Assembly (NCBI GenBank): GCA_000827495.1
Contig: KN817598.1
Location: 62,001-126,000, forward strand
Direction: 5' to 3'
DNA from: Hypholoma sublateritium FD-334 SS-4
Lineage: Eukaryota > Basidiomycota > Agaricomycetes > Agaricales > Strophariaceae
DNA length: 64,000 nt
The translations under genes and the position numbers were made by a program. Shown here one piece after another: positions 24,577 to 37,415 of the stretch (positions are counted from its first letter, which is position 1; each line of letters starts with the position of its first letter). The notes under the pieces are model-generated. The model was not told the origin of the DNA. It made no database searches and was given only the letters and a program-made list of their open reading frames with translations.

Positions 24577-26295
24577 GGTATCTATATGATGAGGGGAAAG
24601 CAATTGGTTTGTTATAGAAACGCCTTAGCTCGAGTTATGCGTGAAATCTTGCCGATGACTCGATATGTACAATTGTTACGTAAGTGGGAAGATTAGATTA
24701 GATCGGAATTGTGGGCGACGGCGGGCGCCATGATTTAACCCCTGGAAGAAGCTTTGATGAAATACAGTCCTCAATATCTCAATACGTAAGAGAATTTATC
24801 AGTGTATTTATTCCATCACGCAACAGACACTGATATAACTCTCGATACACTGTTACAGTAAAATTTAACACAAATACTACGGGGTTTATGTTGGGTTTAT
24901 GGGCGGGATTCGATACATATCACATATTCAATAGCAAGGTAATCACGATTCACAACTTTCTTGATAGTTCAGTGATCAAAGCACAGGGCGCTAATCGGAC
25001 ATCGTTTATTTTCATGTGTTACTATTGATGATCATGATGGAATTGTACGGGGGCCAGAGCAGAGTGATTTATCGGAGTCCTTTGGACCTCAACGTTCAAC
25101 TTTTATATGATGATAATGACGGTGCTAATCACCTAGCCGAGATAGTGCTACGCAGTAAATTATATACTTCCTAGCAGGTCAACTATACCGCCCATGATCT
25201 AATTTTATTTGCACATTTAAGGTTTGTATCCTTCCGTCGGCGTTGCAGTAGTTTTTGTTTCCGCAAAAGAAAAGGGGTTCTAAATTGCGCGAGAGAAGCG
25301 GGTATAACACATCCGTGTGATTCGGAGTAGATAATCTTGGGATTTTAGGGCATTGCAACGCGGGTCTTCCTCGCACATAACCAGTACCCAGCCAAACTAG
25401 CAGCTTTGTGATATATTCCCAAGAGCTGGTGGATATCGATCTCTGAGTCACCTCTTATTGATGTGTCCATTTCCAACATAAGTATGAGTGAATTTTTGTG
25501 TCTCCGCCGACCCCACTTGAGTGCCGCAGTCTTGCCGTATGCCTTGCCTATGCTAGTAGGAACCGCGTATATTGATTGAATTGGCCCGAAATTGGCCTTA
25601 CCGTAGAGCTCTGATTTGTCTGCTCAAAATCCCCTTGCAGAAACTGGGACCTCGCTTATTTAGCACCTGCCTCCAAAGAATGCAGCAGGTACTATGGACT
25701 CTGCAGAGGAGCTGAGTTAGGATTCCAGCATGTCTCGATGTAACATGTTTCGTAATACGCCGGATTCGGAAGTCAAAATCCCGCGTTTGTCATATTGTAT
25801 TTGGCTTTACTTGGTATAATCGTGACCCGACGGCGTGTCGGGCGCCTGACGGTTGACTCTGACCATCTCATCTGGATCTCAATGGCGCCCACAGAAACAG
25901 TTGCCGCCATGGAAGCCACTCTGTGCGATAGCTCAATCGTTGGCCGTGCTGAGCTGAAATTGACACGACTATGCGATGGACGTTGACAATAAGCACTGCC
26001 AATGGGTTATTGTTCTGCTTGTCCATACGATGTCAACGATTAAAGCTCTCTCTATTGTCATCGCCTTCTGGATTCCGGGACATAACTCGAGCTCACCGAA
26101 TCTCAACAAAACAATTAGGAAGGCGGCGACTTGCAAATTATAAGTGGGCATCATCTCGGTTCACAGGACCCTTCCCCTCATCCTCTTCCGCACCTACGAG
26201 CGCCGGATCGCTACCATCTTCTTCGTTGGAAACTCTGGTTCCGTATTTGCTTTTCGAGTAATATTACACTCAATTACCTATAATCGGCCCCGATA
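24577..26295. other. Intergenic, AT-rich, no gene seen
   Basis: Divergent promoter space for seryl-tRNA synthetase and the F-box gene, longer than needed. Frames at 25179-25451, 25795-25986 and 25969-26261 are short and unrelated to families I know. No transposon ends were found by eye. Confidence 0.55.
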
Positions 26296-28267
26296 ATGCC
26301 TGTCCACACCATTTCTTTGGCCTCTTCACTCCCAACTTTCGCGCATCGCCACCAAGCCGCCCCTTCGACACGACCACTCACGATTCCCCGCATCAAATCT
26401 GCAGCTGTGAGTACATGCCCTTCACATGCTTAAGCTCTCATCGGGTGGCAAAGCTGACATATCGTGATCTCCGGCGTAGTCTGCACTCCTGCGACATGGT
26501 TACAGAACGCCATCAAACCACGAATCAAAGCATCGTAACTCGGTTAATTTGGCGTGTACACTCCCCGACCAGGCCTTACAACAGATATTTATGGACTGTG
26601 CCGCACTTGCTGTACGTGTTGGAGACTGCGAAACATGGAGCTGGGTCGCCATCTCCTACGTATGTACTAATTGGCGGCGGGTGGCTCTCCAGAGCCCGGA
26701 TCTCTGGCGATACATCGACTTTTCGCATCCACGCTGGTACAAGCTTACTTGGGCTAGGGCAAAGATGTCGTCTCTCCATGTCATAGCTACGGTGACGGAG
26801 AACAACACCCGTCATTTACAGCGGACACTGCAACTGGCGCACAGGATTCAGGATATTCATCTGATATCCCCCATTGAGAAAGTGCGCCCACTACTGGAGA
26901 TTCTGACCTATCCAAACCCATCGTTGGAATCTATGACTATCGACATCCGCTCTTCTCCGGAATCTGGATGCATCGACATGTATGACGCGCCTTCGTTTCC
27001 GACCAGCTATGGCGGTCCTCCTCTCACGAATCTCAAGTACCTGGAACTCCGTAACAGTCCATTGTATCTCTTCACGTCACGCTGTACCCATCTTACGCAT
27101 CTCCATCTTCACGATCTACCCTTGACGGAACGACCAACGCTACGCCACCTCTTTACCATGCTGGAGCAACTTAATAATCTTCGTTCACTTATTCTCGACC
27201 ACGCATTCCCCATAAACATCGAATTTGATGACATTCACCATCATCCCATCTGTTTACCTCAATTAGAACATATATCCCTTGTTGGGAACGTGCTAGAAAT
27301 CGGCAATACGCTGACATATATCGCAATCCCGCCATCTACGCACCTCGTCTGCGAGATATCCACCCTATCGAATCTCACCCCCGCCATCCTTCACCGGTTC
27401 GCCGAGTCCCTCTCCACATTTGCCCGTGCTGCCTGCGCGACTGAGCCCCTCGAAATCCTCGCTCTCACGGGCCACGAATCAAGGACACGATACACCGCTG
27501 CATTTTTGCCTAACCCGGAGTACCGACAATCTCTCCGAATCAGAGGGTTCAATTCGGGAAATGATGCTGTGATCAATCTCACTATCAGCCCTGCCGAACA
27601 GGCAAACGATGATGCAGTGATAACCGCACTGACTTCGATCTGGAATGCGCTCCCACTTTCGCAAGTCCATACTATCGCCCTACAGGACGTCGACATAATC
27701 ACTCAGGCCTCCTGGAACGCTTTCCTACGCACGCTACCGCGCGTCCGCGTGCTGACTATTGGTGGCCGGGCGCCGTCCGGCCTTGTTTGGGCGTTGCTCT
27801 TGAACGCGCGATCTAGTGGGAAACGATTCAAAGGGTGCAAAAATTCTCACCGCATATTTATGCCAAGATTGGAGGACATTTATCTCCACAGCGTCGACTG
27901 CTCCAGCGGGGGGTATATGGTCTCCCCCACAGCCCCCGTCAATTCACACCGAGATCTCGATGACTCGCGCTTCCTTGATGTGCTAATTGCTAGCCTCCAT
28001 CACCGGCGCAATTTCGCGTTTTGCTTACGCAGTCTCTCCATCGCGCGCTGCCGCTTCGTGCTGAAGAAGATGGTCGAGGACGCGGGCACGGCGGTGTCTA
28101 ATCTCGTGTGGGACTTTCATTCTATGATGAAGGAGACAGATGTCGACGCAAACTTCCCGGCTCGCTACCCAACTGAATGGCGCGCGCCGGACGCGCAGCT
28201 GCGGCACTACCACCGGCTGCGCGCATTGATACAGGTAGATGATCGCTCGCAGAACGTTACGGCCTGA
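26296..28267 (+). CDS. F-box-like/LRR-type protein (agaricomycete family)
   Basis: Probable substrate adaptor of an SCF ubiquitin ligase; target unknown. Two exons, 26296-26406 and 26480-28267, in phase 0, give 632 aa. The conserved open frame has no ATG near its start, but the spliced first exon supplies one (MPVHTISLASSLPTF). The F-box-like region is LPDQALQQIFMDCAALA, then ISYVCTNWRRVALQSPDLW (about residues 63-108). This is the arrangement common in mushroom F-box proteins: helix 1, then V-C-x-x-W-R, then P-x-L-W. The remainder shows irregular leucine-rich repeats (LTHLHLHDLPL, LRSLILDHAFP). It is only distantly related to the array at 49-64 kb, having a different C-terminus and an intron. 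Confidence 0.8.
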
Positions 28268-30112
28268 TGTTTTTTTACATACGCATCTTATTTGGGTAGA
28301 ATTGGGTTGTATTTTTAAGCCGTGTAATGGAGCATGTGCTTGTCCGCGTCTCTCTCTCATCGAGGAAACAAATTTAAACATTCTGTGTACTTAAGTACAG
28401 TACACTCAAAGCAACGCCGGATGCGCTGCTTCCGGTTGGTAAAATATTGGACTCATGTTCTTGCGACGGGCACGCTCGATGATCGATGACTATGCACCGA
28501 GACCAACTCAATCGAAGATTGACCTTTCTGAATCAGAATAGGCTTGAAACACCCAACAAGTCAATCGGGCAGAAATGAGTGCGGCTTGATACTGTGCGAC
28601 TTGATACTGATATGTACATACTGTACGACCATTCAATCCTCTAATACCAGGTGCGATATATTACGAAAACCATATATCTCGACTGCAGGACATCACGGAA
28701 AAAACCGCTGGACCGCGCTCCGGGCCCAGGATCGTATTTGGAGTTACAGCATTTCGGAGTAAGCACGAGACTCGCCGATTTTCGTTAGTTAAATTTAGAA
28801 AGTCGGAACCCGCAATCACTGTTCACAACCTTTCACAACCTTGCATGCAGTACTTATGTCAGATACGGAAACTAATATCCCGACGTATGTAATTTTGAGT
28901 AGATAAACAGACGGGGCCGGTGGATAATGCATAAAATATGTTGGAAGAAACCTGACTCGATATGCGTGCTTATCATGAGCCCTGGACCGCTGGGCTCCAG
29001 TGGGAGCGCCGAGTTGTAGAAGTGTCTAGACGTTCTGCGAATGGGGTGCATACCGAGTTAAAATATGATCTCCCCCAGAAATGTATGTATTCGGACCAAA
29101 ATTACTGGGATTCACTGAAGAAAATCTGTCCATGAAACTGAGCCAAATATTCTATGTATTTATGGCACGGGCTTCTTGCAAATCTCGGGTTCACGAATCA
29201 CAGAAGACCGTCAATCGCAGGTGCTATCTTTGCCTCGGCCACCGATTCAATGTTCGAGCTGGCGTCCTACCTCTGTTGTGACAGTGTATACGCAAGGACA
29301 TGGCAGCGCATCACCAATCATTCACGCAGCATCAGCTGCAAAACGTGCTGGATACATAGCCATAGACCACGAGGTTTTTGATTACTATGACACTAAGAAG
29401 CTGTTAGTTTGGCATAGTGACGCAGAAGCACTCCCATCCTGCGGGCTAAGTATAGGTGTCATCGGTTGCACGCTCTCAGACGCTCTCGCACAGCTGATCG
29501 GAACTGAAGACTCACTAACCATTAGCGCGGGCGCTCATTGTAAAAATATCTGGTCTACACTGCATGCGTCTTCTGTCAGATCGTCTCTGTATACCTGAGT
29601 GGGGGTGGATGTATTCTTCTGACTGAGCTGCGGTCAGCGGCTCTGACCTGTACGATCAATGACCTCGGTGATTGACTGACACCCGAGATCTGCGTCAACG
29701 GTTGGGCGAAGGTTAAGTGAAAGATTAACTGACATACCATGCAGATGTTTTTCTGCTATACACTTATGGATATCATCATGGCAGAACTTTACGGTTTACC
29801 TCGGGCCACAACTTCGGCCGTTCTGGAGAAGGCTCTGGATCAGGTATATTTAAAAAATTGAAAACTGTGTGGAGAGATTACTCACAGATCTATTAGTAAG
29901 AGTCTGAAGTTTTACCAAATTCAAGTCACAAATGGCCCAGAGAAAAAACCAGGCATCGAAAGAATCGCGGGAGAATATCTAATGGGCGACCTTCGGTCGA
30001 TTTAAGAATAACTTGGTAGAATGAGGAAGCTTGGTACCACGATGCCAAACATCGGCAAATGAGCCGGAATCTGCCGAACTCGATCTTTCGTCGACCTTGG
30101 TGTTTGTCCTCG
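28268..30112. other. Intergenic, no gene seen
   Basis: AT-rich spacer. A 140-codon plus frame at 29176-29598 is open but has no domain I can name and no start-site support; it is listed among the rejected items. Confidence 0.5.
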
Positions 30113-31929
30113 ATGCCAGAAATTCCAGTCGGCGCACAGATCTTCGATGTCGTCTTTCATCCGACATTCGCCACCGTATACACAGGCCTTCTTACAGGCC
30201 ATGTGAAAGCGTTCAACTACGATGAGCAAGGAAGCCACGAACTCGCCTTTTCCGTGCGGCCGCAAAAATCATCATGTCGCGGACTATCTTTGGATGGGGA
30301 TGGATCGCACCTATACGCGGTGGGGAAGGGGAAGGCACTGCAGTACGCTAATACGCGTCATTTGGATCTTTGGCCTCCCCTGATTGCGATGCAGCACCAT
30401 AGACACGACGACTGAAGCAATCGACACTCGGCCTGCGGCGCACGAGTCAGTCCAGACGCAACTAGTCTATTCCGGACTAATCTTGACGGATTTGCTCAAG
30501 GTCGACGATAAATCGCGTCAAACACCTCATGCCGTGGCTGCTATCAACCGGCGATGATGACGGTACGGTGAAGGTGCGGCTCGAAAAATCACGGTCAAGG
30601 CGACTGAACTAAATCTGGAAAAATGTTAGCTTTGGGACCCTCGGCAAAGAGACAGCGTACGGACGTACACGCAACACTTTGACTACATCAGTGACTTTCT
30701 CTGGCTTGATGGAAAACGGCAGTTGGTTTCTACAAGGTGTGCGATATCGGCCGGAATGATGCACCAGCGCTAACATGATACTCTCAACCTATAGTGGAGA
30801 CGGTACATTGTCAGTAGTGGATGTGAGGTCTAAAAAGCCAGAACCTGTCGCATACTCTGAAGACCAAGAGGACGAGCTGCTTTCCATTGTCTCAATCAAA
30901 GGGTTAGCAGTTTTCATCGTTCCACCTTGTCTATTTCATAAAGCGCGGGCGGGGATAAATGATGTCGGTATGCAGTGTGGATATGCTCTCATGAGCGACT
31001 GTCGGTGTGAATCGCTTTGTCAATGCGCCGCCTTCTATTTTTCCCTTCTAACAGAATTGCCATATTCGTCCAGAAAGCTAATGTCTGCGCAGGGGTTCAA
31101 AATTCGTTGTAGGCACCCAACTCGGGATCCTTTCCATATTCAATCGCACTAGTGGGTGGGGAGATTGTGTTGATCGAGTGCCCGGGTGGGTTATTCCCCA
31201 TCTTTCGTGGAGGTGGTTGCTGAAACAATTTATAGACATCCTTTATCAGTCGACGCCTTGTGCAACCTACCCGCCGACCTCTCCAATGTTGATACGGCAA
31301 GCACGATTCTGACAGGATCATCAGACGGCTATGTGCGCGCTGTCCAGATTTTACCCACCAAATTGCTTGGTGTGGTGGCCGATCACGGCGAATGGCCAAT
31401 TGAGCGCATAGCTATTGGTGGTGGTTATGGCCATGCGTCAATTCAAAAATCTGAAACCCAGGCTTCTTCAAAGGTCGGGAATCAAAATAATGAAGATCAA
31501 ATCCAGGATGAAGGCGAGCGTCAACGACGCTGGTGGGTGGGCAGCGTCGGTCACGAGGACGTACTCAGGATGACAGATCTCGAGGGTTTCTTCCGGGATA
31601 ACGAAGGCTGCGAAGCTGATAAAGGAGCCTTGGGTGTCGACGTTTCGGGTGGCGACGATAGTGACATTGAAGACGACGTGCAGGACGAAAATTGTCAGGA
31701 GCCGCTAAATGCGGTGACTTCTGAAGAGGCTGTAGACGGAACCTCTGAAGAATCCAACTCGGGATCAGGCGACGAACAACGGGACTCAGACGACGATTCA
31801 TCTGACGAGGAACCTCAGCCCACCACGCGAAAACGGAAGGCTGAGAAAGGCCTGCCTTTGACGGCAATAAAGAAGAAGAAAGGAAAGAACTCTGTGGCCG
31901 CTGAATCTTCCTTCTTTGATGAACTATAG
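30113..31929 (+). CDS. JIP5: WD40 ribosome-biogenesis protein Jip5/WDR55
   Basis: Nucleolar WD-repeat protein needed for 60S subunit maturation in yeast and its animal homologue WDR55. Seven exons were read: 30113-30342, 30395-30445, 30501-30573, 30630-30736, 30795-30902, 31093-31185 and 31236-31929. All are in phase and give 451 aa. Signatures are MPEIPVGAQIFDVVFHPT, VYTGLLTGHVKAFNYDEQG, LMPWLLSTGDDDGTVKLWD, SGDGTLSVVDVRSKKPEP, VVGTQLGILSIFNRTSGWG and STILTGSSDGYVRAVQ. The C-terminus is the usual acidic tail followed by Lys-rich clusters (RKRKAEKG, KKKKGKN), likely nucleolar localisation. An in-frame upstream ATG at 30059 would add 18 unconserved residues and was not chosen. Exon 2 is only 51 nt. 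Confidence 0.93.
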
Positions 31930-32846
31930 CACCGAGTGGATTCACAGCTGACAGAACACTATTAACCTGTCTTTTTTGGTTTGTCTTTGTCTCCATCAGA
32001 GACGGGGATTTATATTGATTGAAACAATCTATTCAGCGCCGTTCGTTATCTGTTTGCTCATGGCTGGCGCGCTGTGAATGTTCGCCTAAACACATTAATA
32101 TTCCCATGGAAAACCTGGACCGATCTTGAATCCCCTTTCGTTACGCGTACGACAGCCATCGGCGAATAGCGTCAACGCCGATACTGGTTGAATTTAGGAA
32201 TTTGATGCGACTTGAATAAGCTGCAGAGCTCACCTTGGGCGAGGCTACGCAATACCGAATCTTAAGGCAACGTTTTTGCTTGACCATCTCATAGGAGCAT
32301 ATCGACGTCTGCCTGCTGCATGTAAGTAGACCGAATGACAATGGAAATATCCATGAATAGCTTGTCGACGGGCCCGAGAGCGAGAGAGCACAAATGATCT
32401 AACAATAAGTGCAGAAGGGAGTTATTGCCAAGGTATTGATTCTACTTCTGCCGGTAAACCGTCGACACTGGAATAGTAGTTGTTTGACGGTGGTAAACAT
32501 CTAAATATTGTGATAATGGTCGTGCGTAGTGGTCGTCAAAACAAGCAGCGCCGGTGACCTCTCCAGAGTAATTTTAAACCTATGCAAGCTGGTCAGGGGT
32601 CTTGGTAGGCATGCCCATACGAAGTCCACTTTCAAAATATTTGCCGCAGCGGACGTGCCATATGGGAGGGAAATTGGCGCCAGATGGCCGCCTCAAAAAG
32701 GCGCAGTCACATGACAGGAGCCTATCCATCAAGGGCGGATCATGTAGCGTTCTACTTCCAAACGCGTGGAGAATGAGGAGCACTCGCGCTCTTTGTGTCT
32801 CCTCCTCCACAGCGAACAACCTGCTCCTAGACCGTATACAACAACT
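31930..32846. other. Intergenic, no gene seen
   Basis: 3' flank of JIP5 and promoter of the aldehyde dehydrogenase. No supported coding frame. Confidence 0.55.
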
Positions 32847-35103
32847 ATGCTGCTTTTACGGAGGAGCGTGGTCCAACGGGGGCCTCTGGCACGTCTCTTG
32901 TCGACAAGGGCGTCTAATTTCCTCTCGGCGCTCGGTCTGCCGACGACAGGGGAGATTTCTGGTGTCTACGATGGCGAATGGAAGGGGTCGGGCGAGGTCA
33001 TGTTATCCGTATGCCCGACTACAGGAGAAGAGCTGGCTCGGGTGAAGTCCGCTACGCCTGAAGAACTCCATGCCACCCTGGAGCAAACGCGCAAGGCATA
33101 CACTCAATTCCGCCGTGAGTCAGCCACCTTATCATGTTACTGTCGTCTGACTTCTCTAAAGTCGTCCCTGCACCACGGCGTGGAGAAGTTATCAGGCAAA
33201 TTCGAGAAGCACTGGCGGCGAAGGCAAGGGCGTAGACATGTGATGACGAGCGCTGACATTAATATTTGTTTATGTGCAGCGTGAAGACCTCGGTGCTTTG
33301 GTGTCTCTCGAAATGGGAAAGATTAGAACAGAAGGAATAGGAGAAGTGCAAGAATTCGTGGACATTGTAAGCTCTTCATTTGCGCGACGTAAGGCACACC
33401 TTACGAAATGCGATATTAGTGCGACTATGCCGTAGGCCTCTCCAGGATGATGAACGGCCGCGTTGTGGCATCAGAGCGCCTTGGTCATTCTATTCTCGAA
33501 GGTCTGTCGAAAATTACGCCCTGTATATGACCCATTCTTATAAAACTCCGTAGTTCCGAACCCTCTCGGCGTGGTCGCGGTGCTCTCTGCATTCAACTTC
33601 CCCGTGGCTGTTTACGGATGGTAAGATATATATTGTAAAGTCATATCATACTTACAGGTGGTAGGAACTTGTCACTTTCGCTGGCCGCGGGGAATGCTAC
33701 TATATGGAAACCATCGCCGACAACACCACTATGTGCGATTGCGGTTACTAAAATAGTCTCTAGTGTCCTCGAGAGGAATGGGCTTCCAGGCGCCGTTGCC
33801 AGTCTTGTCACGGGTGGAAAAGACGCAGGCGAAGCGATTGTTGAAAGCCGGGACGTGGAGCTCGGTAAGCCTGCTTCCTTTGCGTCGAGATCCGAAACTT
33901 ATACATCTATCAGTGTCCTTCACCGGGAGTGAGCATGTAGGCCGCATTGTTGGAAAAACAGTGGCATCACGGTTCGGCAAAGTAATATTAGAGCTAGGCG
34001 GAAATAACGGTGACTGAACTAATACTTACTTCATCTTAACATAATAATCATCTAATGTATTATTTGACAGCCTCTATCGTTATGTCTGATGCGGACCTGT
34101 CTTTGGCCGTCCCTTCTGTGTTCTTCGGCGCCGTGGGTACAGCGGGACAGCGTTGCACGTCAACTCGGAGACTCTATCTCCACGAAGACATCGCGCACGA
34201 CTTCCTGGAACGGCTTCAGAAGCTCTATAAATCAGTCATCCCGGGAGATCCCTTGGTTGATGGTACCCTGCTAGGACCTCTTCACACAAATGCGGCATGT
34301 GCCACATATGCCAGTGCGGTAGAGTATTTGCGCTCTTCTGGTGCAGAAATTCTGACCGGAGGGAATAAATATGAACACCTCGCGCCGGGGAATTTTGTGG
34401 AGCCAACAATAGCAATCCCAAAATCTGCCAACACTAACGACTATATCTGGAAGACGGAAACATTCGCCCCCATCCTGAATGTTGCCCTCTTCAAGGAACT
34501 AGAGCAGGCCATTGAATGGAACAACAATGTCCCACAGGTAAGTGATCGTTTCATATGGGCTTCGGCCATGTCATGCTCACTTTTTCTCTGCATCACTGGT
34601 TGATACAGGGACTATCCAGCAGCTTGTGGACACGCGACCTCAGGAATCTCGGGAAATGGATAGGACCTAGTGGCTCAGACGCGGGCATTGTCAATGTGAG
34701 TCTACGCCACTCACTGCTCATATTTTCGCTTATGTCGCCTGTTAAAACATCAGGTAAATGTGGGGACAAGTGGCGCTGAGATCGGAGCAGCTTTCGGTGG
34801 AAATAAGGTGAGAATAATAAATTTGTTACCAACGTCGTGCGTCTAATACCTGATCGGCGTAATCAGAGTACTGGCTGGTGAGTGCCCTATCATTGGTTGT
34901 GAAAGACTGCGGCTTTACGAGCACGCCCAAACTTAGGGGACGAGAATCCGGCGGAGATTCGTGGAAACAGTACGTGCGGTGGAGTGCCTGCACTAGTGAG
35001 TCTTCTATTCTTACCTTTAATTCTGGTCCTGACGAACTGCGCGTGCAAAGTCAATTTTTCGGACGAAGCTCCGCTGGCCCAAGGCGTCAATTTTGTTGCC
35101 TGA
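32847..35103 (+). CDS. ALDH7-type aldehyde dehydrogenase (alpha-aminoadipic semialdehyde dehydrogenase, antiquitin family)
   Basis: NAD-dependent aldehyde dehydrogenase, about 530 aa. The family oxidises alpha-aminoadipic semialdehyde in lysine breakdown, and the N-terminus [20 protein letters not shown] looks like a mitochondrial presequence. The catalytic glutamate lies in VILELGGNN and the catalytic cysteine in [12 protein letters not shown], both in the ALDH7 form. Further signatures are [36 protein letters not shown] and the C-terminal [16 protein letters not shown]. The gene has many short introns; the first exons are 32847-33114, 33162-33223 and 33280 onward. The intron at 33224-33279 must use a GC donor (AAG|GCAAGG), because any GT donor nearby breaks the frame. 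The last exon ends ...GVNFVA at 35103. Confidence 0.92.
33224..33279 (+). other. GC-AG intron in the ALDH7 gene
   Basis: Exon 2 ends ...GCG GCG AAG and the next conserved codons are CGT GAA GAC CTC. Reading through meets TAG at once, and the nearest GT would put the next exon out of frame. AAG|GCAAGG to GTGCAG restores the conserved [18 protein letters not shown] region. Confidence 0.8.
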
Positions 35104-35740
35104 AGTGTTGCTGAAGCGTAAGCGCTTGTCCTTCGCTATTATGGTCCGCCCCAGACTTCGAATTGAGTAGATCCTATCTACCTGTCATTGATGCTGTCGG
35201 TTTTGGGCAATGCTTCAACCTCGTGTTTGGAGACGCGAGTATGTGTAGTCTGTCTTGGAAATTCAGTAATAAAATGCCCTGTACAACAAAGCTCATTGCT
35301 CAAGCGCTTGATCCGATGCGTCTAATTTTGTCATTACCATAACCCTATTTCTGCCTTCTGATAGGTATGTAAGTAAGGCTATGTTCCAGATCTTCCCATA
35401 GGTTACGATGTGATGGGTTAGGGGAGTGGGGAGAATCCAAGTTGGGATTCATTTATTTTGATCATAATCGGAACGAAAACACATGTGCAAAGTAGACCTG
35501 AGAATTTGAACGAAAACCGTCTTTTTGGGGATCTAATGGAGTTACTAGGGAGTGTGTGGTTTCGTCTTGTGTCAGATCTGATGGAGACCAATCTCATAAT
35601 ACTGCCACCGAAGTCCTTCTGTTAAATGCCGAGCAGGACTATCTAGTGGGTCCATTTAATGACCGTGCTCGTTGCTCTCTCTCTTCGACCTTACCAACAA
35701 GAATTTTCCATTTTCCCCCTCCCCACTTTTCAAGCTGGAT
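35104..35740. other. Intergenic, no gene seen
   Basis: 3' flank of ALDH7 and promoter of the next gene. A CT-rich tract with CCATTTTCCCCCTCCCC just before 35741 fits a fungal start region. Confidence 0.55.
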
Positions 35741-37415
35741 ATGTCTACGCCTGACGACTTGCCTTGGCCCGAACTAGGCAATGTCTCTCGCGGTGCCACC
35801 AGAGGCAACCAGGGTCAGAAGGGCGTTTTGGGGCCAGCAGATAGGGAAGGCAGATGTGTGTTGCAATTACGGGTCCAGCCTGGCGTTCTCGCGGTGCGGT
35901 TAAATCGGCAAGCCAGCGACTGGTACCGCTCGCTCGACAATGAGGTCAACCGCGCCCTCAAGATGACGAAAACTTACTGGCGCAAAGCCCGCAGACGTCA
36001 GGATTACGACGCCCGCGCGGATCAAGATCATATGGAACTGCACGAGTGGCTCCAGCAGCTGAAGGACAAGACGATGTCGCACCTCGAGTTGCTGATGCAA
36101 AAAGGCGATATTCAGGGCCCCCCGTATGTCATGCCAGACGACATCGAGCTGACGTTCCTCCGAAAATTTATCGAACGGCAAGCCGCCAACATCCCGCACA
36201 ATCCCCGCCTCCGAAACCAAGTCGGGGGCGAACCGTCATACGCCCACCGCGACCACTCTAACGACTCCTTTACACCTGAACCGTCAGAGCAAAGTTTTCT
36301 AGACCAGGCCGGCCGCCCGCTGAATGGTGCGTCTTAGTTTTCCCCACCGGCGATTGCTGACCAATCTATTGGCCCCTCTGCAGATGACCCGGGTGCGCAC
36401 CTCTCGAGTTCTAGAAATTCGGGCTCCCCGTCTTTCCGTACCCCGGAAGGTCTCTCGGCGGAGGCGAGCTCATCAAGTAAGATTACCAATATTCTCTGCT
36501 CCCATTTGCTCAAGTCGCAAGCAGAACAAGCACTCCAGGCCGCACGTGCTTCGCTAATGCGAGCGTCAAAAGACACTTCGGACGCTTTCATGCGCTACAC
36601 TTCATGTCTCGACATCGAACGACAAGCCCGTCAGGCCGTTGCGAGTGCGGAAAAGCGACGCGACGACATCAGTACGCTAATAGCCATCTCGTGACTTTTT
36701 CATTAATTCTGACATACCGCGAGCAGTGGCCGTGCTCCTGTCCCAGAACCAACTCCCTTTAGGTGTGTTATACACGGTGTCATTCGTCTACTATTCCCAG
36801 TGCTCACACCCATGCTGCCGTAGACACGCGGTCAAGGAAGTCGTCAATATCCGGGGACGATCGACGCAGTCCGCCGAGGTATCCGATGGAGGTTTGTTTC
36901 ACCCCTGCGTTGCGTCGTATCAGAAACCCGATGTTAACGAATCATCGCATAGGAGGTCCGAAACCCTGTTGATCCCTTCACGATGAACACCCGCGTACAG
37001 AAACCAATGGAGTGGCCGACGGATGGGCAAGGCTTGTACAACGGCGAGGGCGTGCCACACATGGAGGTATGTCGTGCAGTGCTCAATTGGATCACGCATT
37101 GAACTCCAACAGGACGGTGGGCGCAACAGAAAACATTCTCGAACATGGGAGCATGGCCAGCTTCATGGTGCGTTTGAAACACGGCAGCTCGCCGCTGGTG
37201 ATCTCACGTATATATTAGATTCGAACGGCTATCCTTGCGATGTGCCGGTCGGCGCTCCGGACTATATGGACTCGTATCGCTCGGAACGCCAATACACTAC
37301 CCAGGACCTGTCGGGCCTGCCCCCTCGAAAACGTATCCATCACACAATGATCCCTGGCTTCGATGTAATGAACGGCGCACCTCTCCAAACGCAGAATATG
37401 ACGCTACAGTCGTGA
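35741..37415 (+). CDS. Unrecognised seven-exon gene, partly coiled-coil
   Basis: No family recognised. Exons were read as 35741-36326, 36384-36476, 36522-36671, 36727-36762, 36824-36891, 36953-37066 and 37113-37415. All are in phase, summing to 449 aa, which is itself good evidence for a real gene. Exon 1 encodes MSTPDDLPWPELGNVSRG and then an amphipathic, charged segment (residues 60-170) rich in Arg, Asp, Gln and Leu. Exon 3 encodes an Ala/Arg-rich helix (EQALQAARASLMRASKD) likely to form a coiled coil. The C-terminal part is polar, with PPRKRIHH as a possible nuclear signal. No catalytic motif, membrane helix or signal peptide is seen. The 36-nt exon 4 and some acceptors are less certain than the rest. 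Confidence 0.65.

Noticed and set aside
29176..29598. 140-codon plus-strand frame with a GCTLSDALAQ segment
   Set aside because: The segment faintly recalls Mpv17/PXMP2 proteins, but the glycine/aspartate spacing and the expected four helices are missing. Too weak to call.
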